DNA of 64,000 nt from Halobacteriovoraceae bacterium (lineage in GTDB: Bacteria; Bdellovibrionota; Bacteriovoracia; Bacteriovoracales; Bacteriovoracaceae): positions 1 through 64,000 of the forward strand of contig JACKAJ010000016.1 of NCBI GenBank assembly GCA_020635135.1, given 5' to 3'. Shown piece after piece: positions 43,075-50,163 of this stretch. Below the pieces are notes generated by a model. That model saw nothing but the letters and a program-made list of their open reading frames with translations, did not search any database and had not been told where the DNA came from. Each line of letters starts with the position of its first letter. The stretch's first letter is position 1. The translations under genes were made by a program, and so were the position numbers.

Positions 43075-43635
43075 GTGGAAAAAATCTTTTGGAAAGCGAC
43101 TCATTTTAATGATCACGACTGGAAAAATGAGCAGTGGAACAAATGGGAACAAGAATTTGCAAAGCGCGGTTTAAAATCCAGCGTCCACCCCCTTCGCTTG
43201 CGCCATTTTATTCTCTCCAGAATCAGTTACGATAAACTTCTCCTTGATCACCCTCAATACTTTGAAAAATCCTTTTCTCACACTGAAAATATCGGGGTAT
43301 GTGCCCTTTCTCCCACCACAAACACATACCCAGGCATAGACATCGAAAACACTCAGAGAGAAGTCAAGACCGCTCTCTATCCCTACTTTATTAACGATCA
43401 TGATACCGAGAAGTATCCCCCCATCGCACTATGGTCAATAAAAGAAGCCGCTTTTAAATCTTTCTCAAGAGCGTTGGGAGAAAGCGGTCCCCATGGACTT
43501 AAAAATATTATTATTAATGAGAAAACTGCAAAATTCAAAGACTCTCAAGCCTTTTATTCTCTAGAATGTTTGCAAGTTGCTGATCAAAATTATTGGATAG
43601 CCCTCTCTTCTTTTAAGGTGCCAGTACCCAAATGA
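43075..43635 (+). CDS. 4'-phosphopantetheinyl transferase superfamily protein
   Basis: 186 aa. Activates carrier proteins by moving phosphopantetheine from CoA to a serine. The family pattern is present in order: SFSHTENIGVCAL, YPGIDIENTQRE (metal-binding Asp and Glu), and LWSIKEAAFKSF (WxxKEAxxK). The start is a GTG at 43075 after AAAAGG. No polyketide, peptide synthetase or acyl carrier protein gene is nearby, so the target is unknown. Confidence 0.85.
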   Translation: MEKIFWKATHFNDHDWKNEQWNKWEQEFAKRGLKSSVHPLRLRHFILSRISYDKLLLDHPQYFEKSFSHTENIGVCALSPTTNTYPGIDIENTQREVKTALYPYFINDHDTEKYPPIALWSIKEAAFKSFSRALGESGPHGLKNIIINEKTAKFKDSQAFYSLECLQVADQNYWIALSSFKVPVPK

Positions 43636-43665
43636 ATGGGCATCTATATGAAATGGTTAAATCGC

Positions 43666-44055
43666 CTAAATGAATTGACTGAACTTACAGATAAGTTGTC
43701 CTGAATGCATGCCGTATCCAGCTGTTTTCATAACAACTTCATCTCCTTCGAATAATTCAACACCCAACTCTTTATCTAAAGCTGAATAATAACCCTCTTT
43801 TCTTAGAACTAAAAAGATTCTATTAATTTTATATTTACGTTCTAAAGTAAAACAAAAAGTATGTTTTTTATTAGCAAAAGGCATACAAGATTTTTGGCCT
43901 GTAACAAACTCCTCTGTGAGGGCAACGCTACCAGAAAATGTTTCATCTTGATTAAAAGTACATTCATAATTTACTGAAGACGATTTTACATCCATAGAAA
44001 ATAAATTGCTTGCTGAAATCAAAAATGAAATTATTAATAATTTAGACAATTTCAT
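43666..44055 (-). CDS. Small secreted protein of unknown function
   Basis: 129 aa. The ATG at 44055 follows AAAAGGAG, giving a signal peptide (MKLSKLLIISFLISASNLFS). The mature part is beta-rich with four cysteines (NYECTF, QKSCMPF, HTFCFTL, LICKFS), probably two disulfides. Its layout is loosely like the 120-aa protein at 15449-15811. I recognise no family. Confidence 0.6.
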   Translation of the reverse strand: MKLSKLLIISFLISASNLFSMDVKSSSVNYECTFNQDETFSGSVALTEEFVTGQKSCMPFANKKHTFCFTLERKYKINRIFLVLRKEGYYSALDKELGVELFEGDEVVMKTAGYGMHSGQLICKFSQFI

Positions 44056-44147
44056 AGAACTTCTCCTTTTTTGCACAAAGTTAGAAAAAGATTAGTACAA
44101 CAATCCCAAAGAGGATGTCAAATCAACTAGTGCCAATCAATTAACTC

Positions 44148-45842
44148 TTACCACTTTTTGTTGTTCTTAACTTCTATCTTTTGAACTTGCATGCTGGATT
44201 TGTCCTTCATCACATCGAGCTCCAATAAACTTCCATTGCGACAAACTAAAAAGCGATGAGGTGTTTCATCTTTGAGATACTTGGTCAGCTCTTTGATGTC
44301 TTCTTTCAATACTCGAGTAGCATTGATGGCAATAATCTCATCACCGGCATTGAGCCCGGCCCGGTAAGCTGGTCCATCAAGCTGTACCATTCCTACAAAA
44401 ACGCGATTATTTTTGTAAGTCCAATCCACAGCAAGATCACTTTCTTTTTTCTTCCATTGCAATTCGATATTGTGCTTTTTAAGAATTTTCTCAAAATCAA
44501 TATCTTCAGTGGTACTGATCATAGTTTGGAATTCTTCACTCACCGATTTATCGGTAAGATTCTCAAGAAGCTCCAAAAATTCAGCTTTATTCATTCCCTG
44601 GTCAGGTCTTTTTTTGTAAAAACTCCAAAGCCCGTGAACCAAATCTTCAATAGACTTTCCTTTTTCCAGTAAGCGAGCGTGCAGGACTAAAAAGACAAGT
44701 CCGCCTTTCAAATAATAACTGATCGTAGAGTTTTTTGAGTTTTCATGGGGGCGATAAAGTTTGATCCAAGCATCGAAGGAACTCTCTTCTAGTGAGTCAA
44801 ATCTTCTTCCTTCAATTTTGTAGTATTTATTGAGATCAGCCTTTATTAACTCCCAATATTCATCGCCAGTACAAAGACCCGATTTATAGACAAAATAATT
44901 GTCCATAAAACTCGTCAAACCTTCAGCGAGCCACAACATTTGAGTATAGTTTTCATCAGTATAATTGAAGGGGCCTAGTTCAGCTGGTCTAATTCTCTTA
45001 ACGTTCCATGTATGAAAATACTCATGGGCAACTAAGGCCAACCAATTGATATAATCCTTTCTGTTATTTAAAATTCGACCATCAAAAATCAAGGCCGTGG
45101 AATTGCGGTGTTCTAAACCTCCAAAACTGTGAGGAATAAAATGTGTAATAAAATAGTATTTTTCGTAAGGGATCTCACCGACATAATCAGAAACGTACTC
45201 AACAATTTTTTTCATATCGGATTTTAAATCAAACTGATGAGGCCAAGTCTGTCCATAAAAGGCCAGGTGGTGCTCTTTCCCCCCCACCATAAAGCCATCG
45301 GTTTCTTGGCAGCCAATTTCAATAGGGCAATCGAGCAGTTCATCGTAATCTTGGGCCCAGTAGATAAATTTTTCGCGAGTCTGTGAAATGTCTTTTAGTC
45401 CAGTTGTGAGCTTAGACCACAGAGGGCTGAATTCAATTTCGACATGGATATCTTTCATCTCGGCTGCGGCTCCCATTAAATAGCTTGGCCCGTGCAAAAA
45501 GGCGTGAGATTCATCAATATGCGAGGTACGAACAGTCAGTTCATGACAATAAACTTCATAACTCACTTGAAGGGAATTGGCCGATTTTGTTTTTTCAAAT
45601 TTATCTAGATCAACTAACCAAGTGCCTTTTCTTGTTTTTTCGAAATAAACGGGAATGCCTTTATCAGTGGTGATTTGAAGTTTACTCAAGTGCCTGGCGT
45701 ATTCTCTCATGAGGTAAGATCCCGGCGACCAAGAAGGAATAAAAAGTGTAAGCTTTTTATCTTGAATTTCCTCTATATTTAAAGCTACTTTAACAATGTG
45801 CGTTTTAGGTTCTAAAACTCGAATTTTATAAAGATATTTCAT
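44148..45842 (-). CDS. M61 family metallopeptidase (glycyl aminopeptidase type) with PDZ domain
   Basis: About 564 aa. The N-terminal beta domain includes LFIPSWSPGSYLMREYARH, typical of the family. The zinc site is VAHEYFHTWNVKR (HExxH) with the downstream glutamate in WLAEGLTSFMDNYF. The C-terminal PDZ domain has VQLDGPAYRAGLNAGDEIIAIN. No signal peptide is seen, so it may act in the cytoplasm. AAGGG lies before the start; an ATG 6 bp earlier is also possible. The upstream region holds repeat copy B. Confidence 0.92.
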   Translation of the reverse strand: MKYLYKIRVLEPKTHIVKVALNIEEIQDKKLTLFIPSWSPGSYLMREYARHLSKLQITTDKGIPVYFEKTRKGTWLVDLDKFEKTKSANSLQVSYEVYCHELTVRTSHIDESHAFLHGPSYLMGAAAEMKDIHVEIEFSPLWSKLTTGLKDISQTREKFIYWAQDYDELLDCPIEIGCQETDGFMVGGKEHHLAFYGQTWPHQFDLKSDMKKIVEYVSDYVGEIPYEKYYFITHFIPHSFGGLEHRNSTALIFDGRILNNRKDYINWLALVAHEYFHTWNVKRIRPAELGPFNYTDENYTQMLWLAEGLTSFMDNYFVYKSGLCTGDEYWELIKADLNKYYKIEGRRFDSLEESSFDAWIKLYRPHENSKNSTISYYLKGGLVFLVLHARLLEKGKSIEDLVHGLWSFYKKRPDQGMNKAEFLELLENLTDKSVSEEFQTMISTTEDIDFEKILKKHNIELQWKKKESDLAVDWTYKNNRVFVGMVQLDGPAYRAGLNAGDEIIAINATRVLKEDIKELTKYLKDETPHRFLVCRNGSLLELDVMKDKSSMQVQKIEVKNNKKW

Positions 45843-45910
45843 ACTCATCCCTTTTCTATTTTTCAAAATACTGATTCACATCTTAGTCATTACAAGATCT
45901 TATTATTCTC

Positions 45911-46103
45911 CCTGAGTTTGGAGAAACGAGAGATTCAAGGAGTTGTGAAGACGAAATGACGAGGCTTGGTTCCTTTCTTGCCTCCGCATCCTGCTACGGT
46001 AGTTGCATTTAGCAACACGTCTTTCAAGGCTCCTACCTTGAAAGAGTCGCAGTCAGAGCGTCTTTGCAACGACGAAGAAGATCGACGTTTATCCGAGCTC
46101 AGG
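45911..46103. repeat. Structured intergenic repeat, copy B (about 193 bp)
   Basis: The core (45963-46082) is close to copies A and C: CTACGGTAGTTGCATTTAGC, hairpin CTTTCAAGG-ctccta-CCTTGAAAG and GACGAAGAAGAT. Its ends differ in sequence from A and C but still complement each other: left CCTGAGTTTGGAGAAACG, right the complement of CCTGAGCTCGGATAAACG (15 of 18 identical, two of the differences being G-U pairs). It lies between divergent genes, so it is not simply a terminator. Confidence 0.85.
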
Positions 46104-46148
46104 TTACTAGATGACATTTTAGCAAATAATGTCTAAATTTGCCCAACA

Positions 46149-46538
46149 ATGAATCAGTTAAATTATCAAATTCAATTTACTCCAGAAGCGGCCAAGCAGT
46201 GTTTTCTTATCAAAGAGTGCGATTATACCCTTGAAAACAAGTTTTTAAGAATACTGATCGGCGGAAAAGACTGCGACGGCTTTACTTATCAAATCGGCTT
46301 TGACCATGAGAGAACAGATGACGAAAAAATCATTTGTTCAACAGAATCAGGAGAATTGCCCGTTCTCATGGATAAGTTCACTGCTTTTTATTGTCACAAC
46401 ATCACTGTCAACTATCATTTTGATCCCGAGCAAACCGAAGAAGGCTTTAGTGTCATCAATCACAATCAAAATCTCTACCAAAAAAAGTTTTTTAAAGACG
46501 AGAGTATGGTCCCTCCGTGGAGTCCAAATTCTCAGTAA
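46149..46538 (+). CDS. HesB/IscA-like protein lacking the C-terminal cysteine pair
   Basis: 129 aa. IQFTPEAAKQCFLIKE and LRILIGGKDCDGFTYQIGFD match A-type iron-sulfur carriers (LRxxVxGGGCSGFxYxFxFD), with the first cluster cysteine kept. The C-terminal CGC-type motif that supplies the other ligands is absent; the region reads FSVINHNQNLYQKKFF. Canonical cluster binding is therefore unlikely. It sits alone next to repeat copy B and upstream of the toxin-antitoxin genes. Confidence 0.65.
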   Translation: MNQLNYQIQFTPEAAKQCFLIKECDYTLENKFLRILIGGKDCDGFTYQIGFDHERTDDEKIICSTESGELPVLMDKFTAFYCHNITVNYHFDPEQTEEGFSVINHNQNLYQKKFFKDESMVPPWSPNSQ

Positions 46539-46626
46539 AATTACGCCAAAATTGATAAGGCTACAAAATTGAAGACAATTTACTTTGTAAGCCATTGAAA
46601 ATAATAAGACTTGAGAGCAATAATAT

Positions 46627-46655
46627 ACACTATCTAGACACTATTCAAATAGTGT
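46627..46655. promoter_or_regulatory. Putative BrnA operator: three phased half-sites in the brnT promoter
   Basis: ACACTAT occurs at 46627-46633 and 46638-46644, and its complement ATAGTGT at 46649-46655. Steps are 11 bp, one helical turn. The last two make the palindrome ACACTATTCAAATAGTGT, which lies between the -35 and -10 elements. This is the type of site bound by ribbon-helix-helix antitoxins. Confidence 0.6.
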
Positions 46656-46663
46656 TGTATACT
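46635..46663 (+). promoter_or_regulatory. Sigma70-type promoter of brnT-brnA
   Basis: TAGACA (46635-46640), a 17-bp spacer and TATACT (46658-46663). Transcription would begin about 7 bp later, at or next to the brnT ATG (46670). No Shine-Dalgarno sequence precedes that ATG, so the message is probably leaderless. Confidence 0.65.
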
Positions 46664-46669
46664 TTTGTC

Positions 46670-47026
46670 ATGGCGAAGTTTGTATTTGTTGAGTGGCTTT
46701 TATTGTGGTTGAGAGAGCACCGAAGTTTTATTTTTGAATGGGATTCTGGAAATCAAAGTAAAAGCGAAAACAAACATGGGATAAAAACAACGTCGATTGA
46801 GGAAGTTTTTAAGTCAGGACTAGCTATGCCACTGGGAGTGCAAGTTGCACCTGAAGTTGATGAAGAAAGATTAGGCATAATTGGCCCAGACTTAAAGGGA
46901 AACTTACTTCATGTGGTATTCACAATTAGAGAAGGTCGAGTTCGCCCTATTAGCGGAAGACCGGCTCATAAAAAAGAAAGGAAACAGTATGGTGAACTCT
47001 TACGTAAAATCTCTGAAAGAATATGA
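46670..47026 (+). CDS. brnT: BrnT family toxin
   Basis: 118 aa, a RelE-fold ribonuclease toxin of the type II BrnTA family. Family landmarks are FEWDSGNQSKSENKHGI, the variable SIEEVF region, ERLGIIGPDLKGNLLHVVFTIREGRVRPISGRPAHKKERKQYGE in pieces (VVFT, RVRPISGR and the terminal KERKQYGE). It has about 20 extra hydrophobic N-terminal residues (FVFVEWLLLWL) compared with usual BrnT proteins. The open frame reaches 46595, but that would run through the promoter. The 3' end overlaps the antitoxin gene by 38 bp. Confidence 0.85.
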   Translation: MAKFVFVEWLLLWLREHRSFIFEWDSGNQSKSENKHGIKTTSIEEVFKSGLAMPLGVQVAPEVDEERLGIIGPDLKGNLLHVVFTIREGRVRPISGRPAHKKERKQYGELLRKISERI

Positions 47027-47231
47027 AGAACCATCAGAATTTGATGAAAAGAAAATCCTCGAGGCGATGAAAAAAAGCCTAAAGGGCAAAAAAAAGCCCA
47101 CTAGTGTGGCCCTTGATGAAGGGACAATAAAGGACTTAAAAAAGATCGCAAGTAAGATGGAAATTCCTTATCAAGTATTGATGAGGATGTTTATATTGGA
47201 TGGAATTAGAAGATTGAAAGGTGCTGCTTAA
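46989..47231 (+). CDS. brnA: BrnA/CopG-like antitoxin
   Basis: 80 aa. The start ATG at 46989 has AAAGGAAA upstream inside brnT; an earlier in-frame ATG at 46911 would overlap the toxin far more. The C-terminal half (TSVALDEGTIKDLKKIASKM, IPYQVLMRMFILDGIRR) is the ribbon-helix-helix-type region of BrnA antitoxins, which binds both the toxin and its own operator. The order toxin-then-antitoxin is typical of brnTA. The stop is 3 bp before a 174-bp inverted-repeat element. Confidence 0.85.
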   Translation: MVNSYVKSLKEYEEPSEFDEKKILEAMKKSLKGKKKPTSVALDEGTIKDLKKIASKMEIPYQVLMRMFILDGIRRLKGAA

Positions 47232-47233
47232 GA

Positions 47234-47407
47234 CGTGTTCTCATTTCAAATTCTGGCTGCAAAGTCTATTTTTCTTCACGTTAGAAGCATTTTCGTCATC
47301 GAATTTTCTGCGACTTAAGCCCTGGCTAGCCTCAAAAATTCGCTCCTCAACTACTCCTCTAGCTTGAAAACTAAACTTTTCGCTTCAAAATTTGAAATGA
47401 GAACACG
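47234..47407. mobile_element. MITE-like element with perfect 19-bp terminal inverted repeats
   Basis: CGTGTTCTCATTTCAAATT (47234-47252) is repeated as its exact complement at 47389-47407. The 136 bp between contain no significant open frame but do contain a smaller inverted pair, GAATTTT/AAAATTC. No target-site duplication is obvious. It lies 3 bp after the brnA stop and 3 bp from the stop of the convergent phosphoesterase gene. It could be a MITE or another non-autonomous element, or a structured RNA segment. Confidence 0.65.
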
Positions 47408-47409
47408 CC

Positions 47410-48180
47410 CTAGTATTCAATTGTAATAATAGCTAATTCAGGAGAGCAATTAAATCTTATCGGTAAAATTGAAGTGCCTATCCCTCGTGAAACAAACAAA
47501 TGAGAACCTGCTTTTTCAAACCAACCTTCTGTAAATTTTCCTGTTCCAGCTGGAACCCAGAGTGCATTTAAAAAAGGTATGCGGATCTGTCCTCCATGGC
47601 CATGTCCTGCAAAGCCAATATTGATTTTTCCAGTTAAGCTTTCAAAGAACTGTGGCGAATGAAATAGAGCAAGCTTGAGTGTGTTAGAGGGGATTTCGCT
47701 TAAGATTTCTAGATTTGGCGAGCCTGTTTCGCTGTCATCAAATCCAACTAACCATAAGTTCTCATCGAGTTTTTTAGTTTTATTGGTAAGGTTCAAAATA
47801 TTTGCATCTAATAATAACTGATCAAGTCCTTTAATTGGCTCCCAGTATTCCCAGTTGCCATAGACAAAGTAAACCCCTTTTGGCGCTTTAAATTTTTTTA
47901 ATAATTTTTTATATTCTTCTATATCTCCATTAGGAGTAGCCAAATCTCCTGTAATAAAAATTACATCTGGTTTCTCTTCTACAAGGACATAAAAGAGTTG
48001 TTTTTCTAAGCGACCTATTTTTCCTGAGTGCAGGTCTGTGACATGAGCGATTTTTATTTTTCGGTGACCTTGAGCTAGTTTTTTAGAATGATGTGTAGTG
48101 ACCAAAGTATTTGTATGGAAGTCAATGGCCATTATTACGAGCAACAAAATTGGTAAGATCAGCATTTTCTTTTTAGTCAC
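47410..48180 (-). CDS. Membrane-anchored calcineurin-like metallophosphoesterase
   Basis: 256 aa with one N-terminal hydrophobic helix (MLILPILLLVIMAIDF). The two-metal site motifs are IAHVTDLHSG (D-x-H), VIFITGDLA (GD), YGNWEYW in place of GNHE, and FAGHGHGGQIRIPF (GHxHGGQ). The catalytic/metal-site histidine of GNHE is replaced by tryptophan. The fold resembles YkuE/YaeI-type enzymes, which act on lipid or nucleotide phosphoesters. The start is a GTG at 48180 or an ATG at 48165. It is divergent from the next gene with only 20 bp between starts. Confidence 0.8.
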   Translation of the reverse strand: MTKKKMLILPILLLVIMAIDFHTNTLVTTHHSKKLAQGHRKIKIAHVTDLHSGKIGRLEKQLFYVLVEEKPDVIFITGDLATPNGDIEEYKKLLKKFKAPKGVYFVYGNWEYWEPIKGLDQLLLDANILNLTNKTKKLDENLWLVGFDDSETGSPNLEILSEIPSNTLKLALFHSPQFFESLTGKINIGFAGHGHGGQIRIPFLNALWVPAGTGKFTEGWFEKAGSHLFVSRGIGTSILPIRFNCSPELAIITIEY

Positions 48181-48200
48181 TAATTTAATAATATAAAATA

Positions 48201-48851
48201 ATGAGCCTTTTGCCTAAAATTTATACTTTGAAAAATGAAGCAAGAGATGAGCTTTATCAATGGTTTGATAAAGAAATACATCCTCTGCCCAAAAAAGCAG
48301 ATGGATCTATCGACCCCATGGGGATTGGGCTTGTTGATAATGACGTGGATGCGATGAGACACGCTTACGTATCAGGTGTATATGTAATGGAATTCAGCGA
48401 AGAAACATCTGAAATGATGGGACGGATAAATGAGTTGAGCAATACCGATTACAGTTCTTCGGCAGAAGGAGCTGAAAACATGGATTTTTGGAACAACGAT
48501 ATTGGAAGAAAATATGGGAAACAAGCTAAAACGCGAAGAGAATTATTCGAATTACTGATAAAGGCTTTAAAGAATAGCGAACTTATTATTACTCCAGATG
48601 ATACTAGGAAATATAATGGAAGAAAATTACTCAGGAGATTACCAAAATCTTTTGTAATAAAAATCAAAGAAAACATGACCGGAGCCAATATTGAGTTTTT
48701 GGATGTTCGAAATAAGATCGTTATGAAAAAAGAAGAATTTATTTTAGCAATCAAGAGAGGAAAATATCCTGGATACGGGGTTAGGAAGCATAAGTCAGGA
48801 GAATATCCTTATTCAATTCGAGATCGATTTAAGTTTAATAATCTTGGTTAA
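48201..48851 (+). CDS. Protein with RHA...MDFWNNDIGR motif (DUF6973-like), unknown function
   Basis: 216 aa without a signal peptide. The central part NDVDAMRHAYVSGVYVMEFS followed by ENMDFWNNDIGRKYGKQA resembles a domain (DUF6973-like) with invariant RHA and NNxxGR residues, seen in secreted toxin-like and phage-associated proteins. A basic C-terminus (KIKENMTGANIEFL, RGKYPGYGVRKHK) follows. The likeness rests on these motifs only. It lies in the accessory stretch with the toxin-antitoxin pair and two repeats. Confidence 0.5.
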   Translation: MSLLPKIYTLKNEARDELYQWFDKEIHPLPKKADGSIDPMGIGLVDNDVDAMRHAYVSGVYVMEFSEETSEMMGRINELSNTDYSSSAEGAENMDFWNNDIGRKYGKQAKTRRELFELLIKALKNSELIITPDDTRKYNGRKLLRRLPKSFVIKIKENMTGANIEFLDVRNKIVMKKEEFILAIKRGKYPGYGVRKHKSGEYPYSIRDRFKFNNLG

Positions 48852-48916
48852 TAGTACAGACACCAATGGGAACAAAGGGCGCTAAAACTTAAGTACCATT
48901 AAAAAAACGGAAGAAT

Positions 48917-49112
48917 GAAGCCGCTCAGAAATGCAACAGATTCAAGGAATGACGGAAACGACTACTGAGGCGTGTTTCCTCTCTCTTGCCTCCGCATCCT
49001 GCTACGGCAGTTGCATTTAGCAACACGCCTTTCAGGGCTCCTGCCTTGAAAGCGTCGCAAGGAGGAGTTTTCGATCATGACGAAGAAGATGGAGTATTTA
49101 TGAGATGGCTTC
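48917..49112. repeat. Structured intergenic repeat, copy C (about 196 bp)
   Basis: Closest to copy A: same block CTACGGCAGTTGCATTTAGC, hairpin CTTTCAGGGC-tcct-GCCTTGAAAG (one G-U pair), GACGAAGAAGAT and end GGAGTATTTATGAGATGGC. Ends pair as GAAGCCGCTCAGAAATG against the complement of GAAGCCATCTCATAAAT. It lies between two convergent genes. Confidence 0.85.
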
Positions 49113-49119
49113 TCAGCTT

Positions 49120-50163
49120 CTAATCGAAAAATGTGTAAGAAAGAAGCCCCTGCCCTAGTCTTTTTTCTGGTATCCAATAATACCCATGCTCACATTCATA
49201 ATCCGAATGATAAACGCGGCAGCTATCACCATAGCTATTTCTCACTAAAAACTCGCAGGCATTAGTTTTAGGATTGAATCTTCTTCCAAAAATATTGCTG
49301 GTGTGGAGATCAGCTCGCTCTTTGAGAGAAATCTTCTTATTGTGCTTGTAAACCCAGACACTATAATCAATGGCCACAGGTTTCCCGTCTTCAAGAACTT
49401 GATGAATGATATCGAATGATGATCTTCCTTTAAAAAATTTAAAACGAACTTTGGGAATACTTGGGACTTGAATTCTTTTCCCCTCACAAGCTCTTTTATT
49501 CATTAATGAGATCACTTGCGAGCTTTTCGACTGGAAAATACTCCAGAAATCATCTTCAGTCATATCTCCCATCTTATAGAAATAAGATAAGCCAGAGGGG
49601 TTGATATCATTCATTTCATATTTTTTATGAAGTTCAAGGATTTCTTTCATTCCTTTTTTAAAATTTATCTTACTAATTGCTCCTGATACTTTATCGACTT
49701 TCTCAATATAATTATCAGGCATATCAGATTCTAGGCACACACCTTTTTTAAGAATATTGTTAATGGCAATTTTAATAAAACCCGTTTCAAATTCTTCACC
49801 ATTTTTATAGCGCGGGCTTTTTGTAAAAATGTAAGTATAAAGATTAACAATAAACTTCATGGTCGAGGGAATCCAAACATCATTATAATTTATCGCAATA
49901 TCGGATGCCGAAACTTTTTCTAGTCCATAGTATTGAGAAATCATGTCCGCGGCCGAGTAAGCGTAACACCAAGCTATATCTTTTTGATTGCGGACAGGGA
50001 ATTTAATGGTCGATCGCAAATCAATAGAAGAACAATCGTGTTGTGAAGAAGTCGAAAATTCACTTTGGGCATTGAGATTTGGATGATATAAAAGTAAAAA
50101 GATTGTTGGGATAAAAACGAAACCAAGGAGTTTCTTCGTGAAATCAATAATTCTAGCTTCCAT
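49120..50163 (-). CDS. Secreted papain-like (C1 fold) cysteine peptidase
   Basis: 347 aa with an N-terminal hydrophobic signal (about residues 11-33). The papain-type active site is recognisable: FPVRNQKDIAWCYAYSAADM with catalytic C66 (replacing QGxCGSCWAFS), the histidine in LHTSNIFG, and the asparagine in FLVRNSYG. The region between Cys and His is long and charged. GGAAGG lies upstream of the ATG, which is inside the first 26 bp of the divergent SIMPL gene. It is probably an active periplasmic or extracellular protease, though the residues around Cys are atypical. Confidence 0.75.
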   Translation of the reverse strand: MEARIIDFTKKLLGFVFIPTIFLLLYHPNLNAQSEFSTSSQHDCSSIDLRSTIKFPVRNQKDIAWCYAYSAADMISQYYGLEKVSASDIAINYNDVWIPSTMKFIVNLYTYIFTKSPRYKNGEEFETGFIKIAINNILKKGVCLESDMPDNYIEKVDKVSGAISKINFKKGMKEILELHKKYEMNDINPSGLSYFYKMGDMTEDDFWSIFQSKSSQVISLMNKRACEGKRIQVPSIPKVRFKFFKGRSSFDIIHQVLEDGKPVAIDYSVWVYKHNKKISLKERADLHTSNIFGRRFNPKTNACEFLVRNSYGDSCRVYHSDYECEHGYYWIPEKRLGQGLLSYTFFD

